A DNA stretch of 64,000 nucleotides from Monodelphis domestica (Eukaryota > Chordata > Mammalia > Didelphimorphia > Didelphidae). The stretch spans positions 81,237,430-81,301,429 of the forward strand of contig NC_077227.1 in NCBI RefSeq assembly GCF_027887165.1, written 5' to 3'. Of this stretch, positions 34,260 through 45,699 are shown in pieces (position 1 is the first letter of the stretch; the number at the start of each line of letters is the position of its first letter). The notes below the pieces were generated by a model, which saw only the letters and a program-made list of their open reading frames with translations, did not search any database and was not told the DNA's origin. The position numbers and the translations under genes were made by a program.

Positions 34260-34479
34260 AATGTATACGAAGGCAGTTAGGTAGCTCAGTGGATTGAGAG
34301 CCAGGCCCACAGACAGGAGATTCTGGGTTCAAATCCAGCCTCAGACACTTCCTAGCTGTGTGGCCCTGGGCAAATCATTTATCCCTATTACATAATCCTT
34401 ACCACTCTTCTGCCCTAAAACTAATACACAGTATTGATTCTAAGGTGGAATGTTAGGGGTTAAAAAAAATGTATGCTAA
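34260..34479 (+). mobile_element. MAR1-type SINE with imperfect 11-bp TSD
   Basis: The body is 34271-34468 with 'ggtagctcagtggattgaga', 'gggttcaaatccagcctcag' and 'cagtattgattctaaggtgg'. The flanks aatgtatacga and aatgtatgcta match at 9 of 11 positions. Confidence 0.88.
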
Positions 34480-34554
34480 GGCTGCATTATGAGAATAAGT
34501 ATAAAATCTATAAAGGCATAGAGTCAGAAGAAAGAATATTGTGTGTAAAGAACA

Positions 34555-36190
34555 ATAAGTTAGGCCAGTGTGGGTGGACTGCAGAGAAGGAGGCAGAGGC
34601 ATAAGGGAAGAAGACTAGAAAGGTAGGATCCAGGTTTAAAGGGTATTAAATGCCAAGTCAGTCAGTCAATAACCATTTACTAGGCCGTTACTATGTGCCA
34701 GGAACTCTGTAAAGCACAGGAGATAACAGAAAAGTAAAATACAGTACTTGTTCTTAAGGAGTTTAGTCTAATGGAGGAAACAACATAAACTACCCACAAA
34801 CAAGATTTAGAGAAGATAAATTAGAAATAATCTTCCAAGGAGGGTACTAGCATTTAAGTGAGATTAGGTAAAGCTTTTCGTGACTTGAAGGAAGTCAGGG
34901 AATCTAGGAAAATGAAACAAGGAAGGAAAGAATCCTTGTACCCTTGCATTGTAAGGAGAAAGAAACCAGAATGGGAAGGGTTTTGAACACCAAACAACTG
35001 TACATTTGAACCTGGAACTTGTTAAATGGAGAAGGATGGAAATATGTGAGCATGTATTTTAGGAAAATAAAATGTGAAAATCAAGTGGACAACATACTAG
35101 AGTGAGTTGAAACTTGAGGCAGGAAGACCAAGCAAAAGGCTATTGGAATAATACGGGCATGAAGAATGGAAGCAAAATCATGGGAGAGAAGGAAACATCT
35201 ACGAGAGATGTTACAAAAATAAAATCAATAGACCTTGACAACAGATTGGATGGGTTTGTGGATGGAGAAACAGAACATGAGAAAGGATGAAAAGTTCAGA
35301 ATAGCCACCTATCTGTGTGGTAGAGTAAGGATCTTATATTTGATAGCAGAGTGATAGGGAGCCACTGGTGTTTACTGAAGAAGGAGAGAGAGAGGAGAGA
35401 TAACATGCTCAGAGCTGTACCCAAGGAAAATAAATTTGATAGCCAAGTAGAAGGACTAGAATAAGAATGCACAAAGTAAGACGAGCAAACAAAATGCTAT
35501 TAAAGTATTCCATGGGTGAAATGAAGAAGGCCTGCACCAGGTTGGCAGCTAGCTTGTGAAAGAATGGAACATATACAAGAGGTAGAAAGGTAAAAAAGAC
35601 AAGATTTTGACAAGGGATCAGTTAAACTGTACAAGTATGAAGAGATAAGGATGACATAGAGGTTTTTAGTCTGTGTGACAGGGAAGAGGTTAATGCCTTT
35701 GACATCAGTAATATTAAAGATAGAAAGGGGGAATTTTTGTGGAGAAAAGATAATTGGATCTTCTTTGTATAAATTGAGTTTTAGACACATATTCAATTTA
35801 AAATATCCAAAAGGCAGGTGGTGATACAAGATCAAAGATCAAGACAGAGATATGGGCTAGATTTACAGATATAGGCATTGTATGCATAGAGACATGAATC
35901 CATTCAAGCTGATGAGATCACCAGCTAAGGCAGTGTATAGGAAAAAGAGGGGGAAAGCCCCAGAACAGAACCCTGGGGGTTATCTTCAGTTAACAGAAAG
36001 GAGCTGGATGAAGATCTAGCAAAGTAGACCAAGAAATAGTCAAATATAGTAAAATATGGAGAAAAGCAAGAAAAGTGAGAGAATAGAAAAATCTAAGAAG
36101 AGAAGATGGAAGGTAGTTGAAAATGAGTATAAAAGTGAATGGACGCATATGCAAAAATTTTCGGAGGAAAGAATTAAGAAGTAACAACAA
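34555..36190 (-). mobile_element. L2 LINE, long antisense copy plus an adjacent fragment
   Basis: A short L2 piece at 34555-34655 ('aagactagaaaggtaggatc') is followed by a longer copy beginning at the inverted tail 'gtcagtcaataaccatttac'. It passes 'taggcattgtatgcatagag' and 'agctgatgagatcaccagct', and reaches 'gagctggatgaagatctagc'. It spans much of the L2 reverse-transcriptase end. All frames are broken. Confidence 0.75.
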
Positions 36191-36242
36191 CAATAACATT
36201 AGGAATAGTTAGCACTTATATAATACATTAGGGTTTGCATGC

Positions 36243-36641
36243 ATATAAACTCTATCTGTGTTTTTGGCATTAAATACATAATGCCCTAACCCTTATTTCA
36301 TGATGTACTGTAAAAATGGAGATTTGAGCCCCGGACTTCAATTCCCAGAAGTCCTTGGAACTTTTTGCTAGCTCCCAGAATTCCCTCTAATCCCCCTGAA
36401 TCCTCACCTGAGTTCAAGAACACAATGGCTATTTAAACTGACTGTACACCCGGCTCTCGCTCTCTCGGCTTCCTCTTCTAGGGACAGGCAGCTCTCTACC
36501 TAGCTGACAAAATGTAGGTTGCACGTGCTTTCTTATTTTATATTTTCTTTATTTCTTAATCTTTAATAAATCTCATAAAAATATAACTAAATTTTAATCT
36601 TAACAGCACTTAATGCCAAAAACACAGATAGAGTTCATATG
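36243..36641. repeat. Long inverted repeat (palindrome) enclosing a solo LTR
   Basis: The left arm 36248-36273 (aactctatctgtg, then tttttggcattaa) is the exact reverse complement of the right arm 36610-36635 (ttaatgccaaaaa, then cacagatagagtt): 26 of 26 bp. Outward, five more of the next six positions pair. The interval contains the LTR of 36309-36605. Just inside the left arm ggcatta / taatgcc forms a second small hairpin (36266-36285). Confidence 0.9.
36305..36609 (+). mobile_element. Solo LTR, about 297 bp, near-TSD GTAC/GCAC
   Basis: The probable LTR runs from TGTAAAAATGG at 36309 to TTAACA at 36605, flanked by gtac and gcac. It contains 'gctctcgctctctcggcttc' and an AATAAA at 36565-36570, followed by the 'aaatataact' tail also seen in the LTR at 49974. 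There are no internal viral genes. The left boundary is less certain than the right. Confidence 0.55.
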
Positions 36642-36642
36642 G

Positions 36643-36990
36643 AATAGAGAAAGAAGAAAATGGAAAATGGCTAGTAAAGCCATTTGTCTAGAATATGGGA
36701 TCTATAAAAGAAGATAGCATAAAATAGAGTGGAAAAGCTAGGCCAGAGGCAGGTTGTAGATAGTGTTTTATCAGACAAAAAGGTGTATTTCTTCCTATAA
36801 TAATAATTAGGAAGGCATGGGAGTTTCTTGAGAACATGAGAGTGATATGTTGAGACCCGTAGAATAAGATTCTTTTGGCAAATGTGTCAAAGATGAATTA
36901 GAAGTGACAGACACTAGAAGCTAAGAATTAGTTAAGAGGCTATTTAGAGCTTAGGAGAAATGAAATGAAAATCTAAACAAGAATGTTAGT
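36643..36990 (-). mobile_element. L2-derived fragment, antisense (probable)
   Basis: The motifs 'ggcatgggagtttcttgaga', 'gagagtgatatgttgagacc' and 'aattagttaagaggctattt' follow the antisense L2 order, weakly. Confidence 0.4.
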
Positions 36991-37029
36991 TTGAATGGAT
37001 AGGAGAGACTTGAGAAATATTTTCTATTT

Positions 37030-37170
37030 AACTACATACAGATATTTCTATATACATGTACAGAAATCTGGCTATCTATATATTTACACATATTCATGTG
37101 TTTTTGTACATAATATACATACAAATAAAAAATGTGCTAATATACACACACACACATATATATACATCCT
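37030..37170. repeat. Impure TA/CA-rich low-complexity tract
   Basis: Alternating ta, ca and tatata strings, with a short (AC)n at 37143-37155 followed by atatatata. Confidence 0.8.
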
Positions 37171-37480
37171 ATACTTGAAAAAAAGCAGATTTCAAAAATC
37201 AGAAATGTTTTAGAAACTTTAAGTTAAAATACAGCTCAAGAGATTAGAGACTATGTAAAAATAAAATTTTAATGTAAAAAAAATCACAAAATATTCCAAA
37301 TTTTAAAAAATCATTCATCTAGATTAAATGCTCTCAAATATGCTTTTATTTTCAAATGAATTATAAAGAAGTGAAGATTTTGTAGTATCAATGGGAAAGA
37401 ACACAGAATTATTGCCCTTTTTTAATTCAGTATTCCATTATAAGAAAAATGGTCTTCAGAAATTAACCAATAAAACAACT
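37171..37480. other. Intronic DNA, nothing recognised
   Basis: About 310 bp of A-rich sequence with no identifiable feature. Confidence 0.35.
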
Positions 37481-38020
37481 ATTGGAAAATGGAAATGGAA
37501 GCCCAACATGGATAAGGAAATAAGAAAAGAGCACTGAAGATGGAAATATTATCCCTATCTACAAAAGGGGGAAAGACAATATTCTAAAAACAAATGTCTG
37601 GAAAATAGTGGCTAAAAAACTTAAGTGTGATTTCCAACAAAACTAGAGTGAACTATTAAAAAAAGATGCATTGTTATCACTTAGAAAAGGAAGCAGGAAT
37701 CAATGGTATCTAGTGTAAGTTCACCAAGAACAATTTATGCTGAATGTAACCTGTTTTGCTTGTTTGTTCTTTAAAAAAAAATATGTGAAATAAAACTTAA
37801 TAAAATGGTGTAAATTTTGTAGCACCCTGGATCATGACTTCAATTAAGTGCCTCACAAGATATTCTTACAGAGAAGATGAGAAAAGATGACTGGATAAAT
37901 ACTTCAGTAAGAATGGATACCAAGCTATTTGATTAACTTTTCCCAGAGTATGGAATAATGCATAAAATTAGCTTAAAGGGACATCAGATTGGAACACTTT
38001 AACATTCAATACATAGTACC
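37481..38020 (+). mobile_element. CR1/L3-type LINE, reverse-transcriptase part
   Basis: The motifs 'gttcaccaagaacaatttat', 'gaatgtaacctgttttgctt', 'agtgcctcacaagatattct' and 'acagagaagatgagaaaag' follow the RT segment of CR1/L3 elements (the H-G-F-T-K-N area, then S-H-D-I-L). It is degraded, with stops and an A-rich insertion. Confidence 0.6.
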
Positions 38021-38653
38021 TACAAAGTCAGGCCCTTGTGCTACTACAATAAATTAACTCTATACACTGCTGATCATATCCTGTCCTCATATGATTCAGG
38101 ATACCTTTTTGTACCTTCTCCATTCCCTGCCTCACATCATATTCATCTTTTTTTTAAGGCTTAAGTTCTCAATTTCATTCTCTATGTTCTTATGACTCCC
38201 CAAATAGCATTTATTCTGAGCATTTGGTATGTAGGAGGTACATTCCTGAGCACAAGAGGGACATAAAGTAGCATTTTAAGATTTATCTAATATAACTTTT
38301 TTAAAGAGAAGAACATTAAGCTAATATTCTAGTTATGAGGTGATAAGAGCAGTAGAAAAAAATAGACAGTAAGACATTCCAGAGGAATTATGAATATAAC
38401 TTAGTGATTGACTAGTAAGGATTAATGATGAGAGATGTTAAAAAATGATTCCAAAGTTTCAAGTCTAGGCATCACTCTCAGTTTCCACAGCTGAATATTG
38501 ATATTCATCTGTCTTCCTTTCCCTACAGGATTATACAGAAGCATCAAACAAAAAAGTCCTACAGAATTATATCAACACTACATTAGCAAAAAAACCCAAG
38601 AGATTCATCCTGACAATATAACTAAAAAAATCTGACAATTGACAATGACATAC
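38021..38653. other. Intronic DNA with a possible L2 fragment
   Basis: The stretch 38060-38270 (tacctttttgtaccttctcc; gcatttattctgagcatttg) may be a sense L2 remnant. The rest up to the splice donor is unassigned. Confidence 0.35.
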
Positions 38654-38734
38654 CTTCTATGTCATTCTCTGTACTTGTTTCACTGAAGCTTTTCCATCGT
38701 TCCTTTGCTCTGGAGAGGAAAATTTCATAAAGTT
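38654..38734 (-). CDS. TBC1D12: TBC1D12 exon 7
   Basis: The 81-bp exon has acceptor ttttgtag and donor gtatgt. It starts with AA (completing a Glu codon) and ends GAA G. It encodes [26 protein letters not shown]. The variable [10 protein letters not shown] linker between the TBC N-terminal motif and the arginine finger is the main evidence for TBC1D12 over TBC1D14. Confidence 0.96.
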
Positions 38735-39076
38735 CTACAAAAGAAAAAGTAAAAAAAAAGGTTAAGACTAAGAATGGGACATTTTTGTTCAAATATTTGC
38801 TCAATAATTTCACATTTATAAGAGTAAAAAATAAATTGAAACATTTGTAGCCCAACAGTGATGTAGTTGCTCAAGCCCTTAATTCCTACAATCATCTTTG
38901 AATTACACATTCATTCTTTCAACAAGAATCAATGAAGTACTTAACAATATGCAGAATTGTGCTAGATGCCTAAGAAATGGAGATCCCAAAACAATCACAA
39001 GTACTGCTCATGAAAGAACACTTATGAAATAGAAGGAGGCTGGAGCTGACAACTGTGTCAATTGCCTAGAATTCAG
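38735..39076. other. Intronic DNA with an L2-tail remnant
   Basis: The stretch 38920-39040 ('caatgaagtacttaacaata', 'attgtgctagatgcctaaga') is probably an inverted L2 tail. The first part is unassigned. Confidence 0.4.
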
Positions 39077-39300
39077 GTAGCAAAATGAATAAAGAGCTGG
39101 TCTTGGAATGAGGAATAATTGAGTTTAAATCATGCTTCAGACTTAAGCTGTGACCCAGGGCAAGTTCCTTAACACTTCTGAGCCTATTTCCCCATTTGTA
39201 AAATGTGAATAATAATAACACCTGCTTCTCAAGGTTATTTTGAAAATCAAATAAGGTACATACAAATACATGTAAAATACTTGGCAAAGTTTGAAGAGCC
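39077..39300 (+). mobile_element. MIR/MON-type CORE-SINE
   Basis: It has 'taaagagctggtcttggaat', 'gacccagggcaagttcctta', 'tttccccatttgtaaaatgt', 'tctcaaggttattttgaaaa' and 'gtaaaatacttggcaaagtt'. It is nearly full length. Confidence 0.75.
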
Positions 39301-39410
39301 ACACATGCAGTCAGAGATTCAGGAAAGTAGTGTCATGAAAATTCACAGAGGAGTGTCAAATATTGCAGAGAAGTCAAAAAGATGAACACTGAGAAAAGGC
39401 AAGGAGAGGG

Positions 39411-39531
39411 TGGGGTCAAGTGATTTGCCCAAGGTAACACAGGCAATAAGTGTTGATGGCCAAATAGGAACACAGGACCTCCCATTTCCAGGCCTGGCTC
39501 TCTGTCCACTGAGCCACCTAACTGCTCCTGG
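39411..39531 (-). mobile_element. MAR1-type SINE, tail-less antisense fragment
   Basis: It has 'gtcaagtgatttgcccaagg', 'aggacctcccatttccaggc' and 'tccactgagccacctaactg'. The RTE-like tail is missing. Confidence 0.85.
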
Positions 39532-39846
39532 ATTAGTAATTTTCAAGAGACCATGTAGGTGATAAAGTATGAACTTAGGTTATGAATATTTTTTTTTTTC
39601 CAGTATGGGAGAAATCTGAGCATGTTTATAAGCAACAAGGAGCTAGTAAAAAGTGAGAAAATAAGGATGAGGTTGGAAGGATGGGGCAATTTACAGGAGA
39701 AGGGGAAAAAAAAAGACCAAGAGAACACTTGCGAGGATTTGATCTTAGAAAGAGTAGACTTCAGAAACTGGAGTATTTATGAGGTGAAAATAGAAGAATG
39801 ATATCTAGGTATTTTAATAGAAAAGGGAAGAGGGATTATCAGGTGA

Positions 39847-41022
39847 ATGACCCATTTTTTCATTATTTTGATTTTTTTTAATAGTTTTCTGCTGCCTTGT
39901 GAAGTCACCTGTTTCTAATTGTTGTATTTTAGTATTTAAAGATTGAATTTCATCCCTGACTTTTTGGTCATCCTTCTCCTTCTGGTCTGATTTTCTTTGG
40001 AGATCATCTTTCATTTTCTTTGCCTCATCTTTCATCTCCTTTGCCTCATTTTCAAGCTGATTAATTTTGGCTTTCAAGACACTATTTTCTCATTTTAGTT
40101 CAAGCACCTCTGTTTCCAGATGACTTATCATGCTTTTTAAGTTCTTTTCCCAGTTGTCCTTAGCCTCTCTTAATTGTTTTTTTTTTAATTGTATTTTGAG
40201 TTCTTCCAAAGCCTGTGTCCAATTCGCTGGAGTTTCTGTGTTTTTGCTTGGTGTTCCTTGATCCTCCTGTTACATTTGCTCATTGTTCATTTCCTGGATA
40301 GAAGCTGTAGATTGTAATTTCTTTTTTCTTTTTCTGTTTGTTCTTATTTGCCCCTTCTTTATCCCCTGTAGTTGCCTGTAGTCTTGATGCTCTCATTATG
40401 TGCTGAATCTGTGGGTTTGGGCTTTTCTGTTAGCCTTCACCCTTGGAGCTTAGTCAGCAAGGCACTCAGAGCAGTCTGTGGGGGAGGGGTGTTGGGAGTT
40501 TGAGCTTTCTTGCCCTCTGAAGACTTGATAAAATTAAGGAGTTGATCTTGCAAAGCTGGATGTGCCCTGAGGCCAAAACCTCAGGAGGGGGTGGAGGGCA
40601 ATATGGAGTGTCTCAGCTGTGATTGAGCTACCTTCTTTGAGGTTTGCCTCCAGCTGCCTCCCAGCCGCCTATGTTCAAAGCCCTGAGCCTGGCAGTTTTG
40701 CCCACAAGGTGCTCCCTCCAGTCTAGTGCCCTTGTCCACCCAGAGATTCCAGCCACTGCTGGAGGCTCAGTACTGTAGGTAGGGGAGGGGTCCTGGGACC
40801 TATATTCTTCCTCCCACTTAAACTGGAGTGTTCTCAGAATTCAGACTTTTTGAGGGCATACCTTTTAAGTTGATTCCAGCAGGAGAGTTCCTTAGCTCTG
40901 TCTTGTTGTTAGAGTTGGTTTTCAGTCCCCTAAGAGCATTTTGTTTTTAATCAGTGAGGAAGGGTTTTCAGAGGTCTGAACTTTTCACTGCCTCTACACC
41001 GCCATCTTCATGACCCATTTTT
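39847..41022 (-). mobile_element. L1 LINE copy with intact 5' end, ending inside ORF1, 13-bp TSD
   Basis: The body is 39860-41009. Perfect 13-bp direct repeats atgacccattttt lie at 39847-39859 and 41010-41022. The minus-strand 5' end starts gaagatggcggtgtagagg, the expected L1 5' terminus with a YY1-type motif. A 5' UTR and an ORF1 coiled coil follow (KAKINQLENEAKEMKDEAKK, then KMKDDLQRKSDQKEK). The copy stops in an A-rich part of ORF1 (attaaaaaaaatcaaaataa). An in-frame TGA breaks ORF1 near 40094. ORF2 and the 3' UTR are absent although both TSDs are present. Confidence 0.88.
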
Positions 41023-41290
41023 CCAGTAAAGAATGAATACAGGAAGGAGTAAAATAATGTCTTGCTGCAATGGGGTACCAGTTGAAATTAAATAATTTGT
41101 AGAGGACCTAGTCAGAATATCTGTGTGACTTCATTGATCATACATCATCAATACAGAAGTAGGAATGGAGGAGTCAGGTCCATGGAAGAATTTTGGGAAG
41201 TGATAAGGAATATTGGGACATGGTTACAAAGGTTTGGGGAGTAGGAAAAAATGAAAGGTTAAACTGGTTAATTACTGGGTCAATACAGGG

Positions 41291-41714
41291 AACTGAAACT
41301 AAGTAGGAGTGATACCTGGGAGCCTACTGAGATGTATAATGGAATTTTGCATTCCTTACATCCTTCAGTCAATTGTAAGAAGGCAAAAATATTGTCTACT
41401 ATGGAGTATCATTGTGAAATCCTCCTTGGTCCCTACCAATATTCTCATCAAAGAAGCCTTCCTTTGTTGTTTGCAAAGTTCCTGAATTGTCTCATAAAAA
41501 ATTTAAGACAGGAAAGTAGGCATAGAGATGGGTAAGAGTTCTTCATTACCTTTTTTCAGTATGAATAAAATAGAAGATTTTTTACACCTCTTTGAAATGT
41601 TCCATCCCTCCACCCCTGCCAATATACTTTATGAACTGAATCCTTAGAGCACTCACTAATATCGTATTGCCTCTAACATGACTCTTCTCTGTGTACATTG
41701 ATCTAATCCAGTTA
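41291..41714. other. Intronic DNA, nothing recognised
   Basis: About 420 bp. Part of 41400-41660 is pyrimidine-rich with an L2-like look, but no clear order was found. Confidence 0.3.
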
Positions 41715-44096
41715 CTTTTTTTAAAAAATGTTATGAATAGAATTTGTTTCCAGGTATCTCAACCATTCCCTTCTCTCCCTACACCGTAGATGGCATCATC
41801 TGGCAGACAGATAAATATAGATTATTATGCCTTTCATGTTCCCATTTTTCAGTTCATTCTCTGGAGGCAAACATTCACAAGTTATTCATCAAAAACTCCA
41901 TCTGTAGCTGTATAAAATGTTCACTTGGTTCTACTAGTTTGAACTCTATTATCCTCTGTAGTTCTCAGTTTAAAAAACAATAATCTGCTCATCATTTCTT
42001 ATGGCACAGTAGTATACGATAATTTTTCTAGCCATTCCCCAATTGGTGGGCATCCCTTCAATTTCCAATTCTTTGCTACCCCAAAGAGAACTGTCGTTAA
42101 TATTTTGACACATATTAGTTCTTTTTCTTTTTCCCTGATCTCCCTGAGAAATAGACTAGGCAATGGCATTTCTTGGTCTAAGGGTATAAACAATTTTATA
42201 CTCTGGGTGTAGTTTAAATTTGCCCTCCAAAATGGTTATCAGTTCACAGTTTTCACCAACACTGTATTAATGTCCCCATTTTTCCACATCCTCTCCAACA
42301 TTTATCATTTTTGTCCTTTTATCATTTTAGTCAATCTGATGGGTGAGTTAATACCTTAGAATTGTTTTGGTTTGCATTTCCTTAATCAGTAGTGATTTGG
42401 AGCACATTTTCATGTACCTATATTTGACTTTAATTTCTTCATCTGAAAATTGTCATATCTTTTGCCTATGTATCAACTGGAAGATGGCTATTTCCATAAA
42501 TTTGACAAAATTCTCTATTTTAGATATGATACCTTTATCCAAGAGATTGAAAAAATTCCCCCAATTTTCTGCTTTCATTCTAATCTTGGCCACATTTGTT
42601 TTATTTGTACAGAACTTTTTCAACTTTAATTATATTCAAAATTATCTATCTCACAATACTCTCAATCTCTTCTTTATTCTTAAATCCCTCTTCTATCCAT
42701 ACATCTAATGGGTAATGAATCTCCTGTTCTTCCAACTTAGTTTTCCTTCTATTTCTAGATCATATTTCCATTTTGATCTTACCTTAGTAAATGGTATAAA
42801 ATATTAATCTATGCCTAGTTTCTCCCAAACTATTTTCTAATTGCCCAATTTACCAAATTGCGATTTCTTATCTTAATAGCCTGGATCTATGCTTTTGTCA
42901 AATACGAGGATACAATAATCTACTGCTGTTTGTTATAAGTTTGTTCTGTTCCACGATCTACTTTCCTATTTCTTACTCAGTATCAGATAGTTTTGATAAT
43001 TACTACTTTATAAGAGTTTAAAAATCGGAACTCTGCTAGGCCATCTTCTTTTACATTTTTTGTTAATTCTTTTGACATTTGTGATCCTTTTGTTGTTCCA
43101 AATGAATTCTTTTATTATTCTTTCTAGCTCAGTAAGATAATTTTTTAGGAATTTGATTGGGATTAAATTGAATAATTCTAATTATATTGGCTCTGCTCAC
43201 CCATAAATGATTACTATTTCTCTAATTGTTTAGAAATGACTTTGTGTAAAAAGTGTTTAATGATTATGTTAGTGTAATTCCTAGGTTTGTTTTGGCAGGT
43301 ATACTCCCAGGTATTTAATTCTATCTGTGATAATTTTAAAGGGAGTATTTCCACAGGATTTTGCTAGTAATATGTAAAATTCTAATGATTAATGTGGGTT
43401 TGTTTTATATCCTGCTACTTTATTAAAATTAATAACAGATTCAAGTCACTTTTTAGTTGCATCTCTAGGATTTTCTACATATACCAGCATATGGTCTACA
43501 AGAAGCAATAGCTTTATTACCCCTGCCCATTCTGACTTCTTCAATTTTTCTTCTCATTGCTATTCCTAGCATTGGTAATACTATGTTAAATAATGTTAGT
43601 GATCACAGGCATCCTTCTTTCACTCTTGATCTTACTGGGAAGTTTGTAGTTTACCCTCACTTCAAATAATACTTGATTGTTTTAGGCTTTGTATCATTTT
43701 AAGAAAAAATTCATTTATATCTATGCTTTGAAGTGTTTTTAATAAGAATGAGGATTGTATTTTATCAAAGGTTTTTCTGCATCTATTGATATATGATTTT
43801 TATTACTTTTGTTATTAATAATAATCAATTATGGTGATAGTTTTCCTTATATTAAACCATCTCTGCATTCCTGGTATAAATTCTGTTTAGTCACAATGAA
43901 TAATCTTTGGGATGTATTGTTGTAGTCTCTTAGCTGGTATTTTTACTTAGGATTTTTGTATCCATATTCATTAATGAAATATTTTTTTCTCTGTTTTTGT
44001 GCTTCCTGGTTTAGGTATCAGCATCATATTTGTTTCATAAAAGTTTGTTAATACCTATTATTTAAAATAATTTAATAATGGACTTAGTTAATATTT
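41715..44096 (-). mobile_element. L1 LINE, ORF2 3' part and 3' end
   Basis: The order 'ctcatcatttcttatggcac', 'agccattccccaattggtgg', 'tcaatttccaattctttgct', then 'ccttaatcagtagtgatttg' and on through the RT domain to 'ttcctggtttaggtatcagc' follows antisense L1 ORF2 for over 2 kb. It is in the gene's sense orientation. Stops are frequent. Confidence 0.75.
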
Positions 44097-44282
44097 TTTT
44101 TTAAACTCTTACCTTAAGGCAGAAGAGTGGTATGGGCTAGGCAATGGGGGTCAAGTGACTTGCCCAGGGTCACACAGCTGGGAAGTGTCTGAGGTCAGAT
44201 TTGAACCTAGGACCTCCCGTCTCTAGGCCTGGCTCTCAATCCACTGAGCTACCCAGCTGCCCCCTAGAATTAGTTAATATTT
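44084..44282 (-). mobile_element. MAR1-type SINE with 13-bp TSD, inside L1
   Basis: The body is 44097-44269. The direct repeats ttagttaatattt lie at 44084-44096 and 44270-44282. As in the SINE at 19349, the inner tail repeat is missing. Confidence 0.92.
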
Positions 44283-45054
44283 AAATGAAATCCAGTTACT
44301 TTTAGAGTCTCTGGTCTCTTAGTGCCACTATACCTCTTCCCTAGACATACCTGTTACTGTAGAATCCTAGTGGGGCAACTCTAGTCATTGGTGATTAAAA
44401 TAATAAAGTCTTATTATTTAAAAAATCTATAGAACTTTCAAATGTCTCTCTTTGTTGTTCCTTTTCTATATTCATCCTTTGAAATTTAAGCTTATGAGAC
44501 GAATCTGCTTAGTTTGCTAGTTTGCCAGGCTTTCTTTAAATTGTTTTTACCCTTCAACTTTTCTTTTTTATGAGATGCTATTACTCATCATCTTCCATCA
44601 TTATTCTCCATAACATTTTATAAATGTGTTTGTTCTCTAAATACTGCATTTGACTTCTATTTATCCCAGTCTGGCAACTGAATCAAGTATTTACTGACAA
44701 TTGTCCTTATTAGGTTTTTCTGATCTCCTATATATGCAAAATTATATACATTAAACTGTATGAAATTGTTAAAATCTAAGCACATGTCCATTCCATCTAT
44801 TTTTCACTTTTTATTATCAATAACTACTACGAGACAAAAGCCTGACTTGTTTCAATTACCCACCAAATCTCTCTTTTTTTTTTTATTTTGGAGGAATTTT
44901 GATCTTTGCATTAACAAATCAGTGGTCTATACAGTTTTTTCTTAAGGAACAACTCCTATATCAATAACAACTCAGTGCCTATAAATATATAAGATTTTTA
45001 ATTTTGTGATGTTCTTCATTGCTCAGTGTGTTCAGGATCTGATGACTTTTATTT
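44283..45054. other. Intronic DNA, nothing recognised
   Basis: About 770 bp, AT-rich, without identifiable coding or repeat structure. Confidence 0.35.
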
Positions 45055-45250
45055 AGAAGACAGATTTATTAGGTTCTATATATTAGAAATTGGGGATACA
45101 AAGATAAGTTAAACATTTCTTTCTCCTCAGGAACTTACATTCCACTGGGGTGGAAAAAAGGCAAAATATACAAAGGTACATACAAAATAAATACAAGACA
45201 TTTGAGGGTGCAAGGAGTCCAGTAGTTGATGGAAATAATAAAGGCTTTAT
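45055..45250 (-). mobile_element. L2 tail, antisense
   Basis: The motifs 'cagatttattaggttctata', 'aattggggatacaaagataa' and 'ctcaggaacttacattccac' fit the inverted L2 3' end. Confidence 0.55.
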
Positions 45251-45353
45251 GTAGATAGTAACACTTGCTCCCTATTTCCTAAAACCACCTACTGTCTTAA
45301 AATCATTATTCATCACATTACAATTAGCTATAATAACTGTGTAAAAAGCTTTT

Positions 45354-45593
45354 AACTTTGTTTTGTGTTGTTGTTGTTTGTTTTTGGTTTTTTATAAACC
45401 TTCTGTCTCAGAATCAATACTGTGTACTGGTTCCAAGGTAGAAGAGCAGTAAGGACTGGGCAATATGGGTTAAATGATTTGCCTAGGGTCACACAGCTAG
45501 GAAGTGTTTGAGGACAAATTTGAACCCAGGACCTCCCATCTCTAGGTCTGGATCTCAATGCGCTGAGCTATCTAACTACCCCAACTTTGTTTT
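45354..45593 (-). mobile_element. MAR1-type SINE with 11-bp TSD
   Basis: The body is 45365-45582: 'aatactgtgtactggttcca', 'gatttgcctagggtcacaca', 'aaatttgaacccaggacctc', 'gcgctgagctatctaactac'. The direct repeats aactttgtttt lie at 45354-45364 and 45583-45593. Confidence 0.92.
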
Positions 45594-45699
45594 CTTAGTA
45601 TATCATATAGAAGCCTAACAATCAGACTATATTAGTGAGAGAAAGAAACATAGTATACTAGTGAATTAAGATTATTATGAAAGGCTGCTTCTTAAAAAT

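Larger units (their letters stand above)
39335..41290 (-). mobile_element. L2-like antisense sequence split by a SINE and an L1
   Basis: Pieces at 39335-39410 ('atattgcagagaagtcaaaa'), 39532-39846 and 41023-41290 share the purine-rich wording of antisense L2 ORF sequence. The SINE at 39411-39531 and the L1 at 39860-41009 lie between them. The assignment is tentative outside the first piece. Confidence 0.4.

Noticed and set aside
39814..40077. Minus-strand open frame rich in K, E and D (87 residues), looking like a small coiled-coil protein gene
   Set aside because: It is the ORF1 coiled coil of a TSD-flanked L1 copy, with an in-frame stop just upstream and no start codon of its own.
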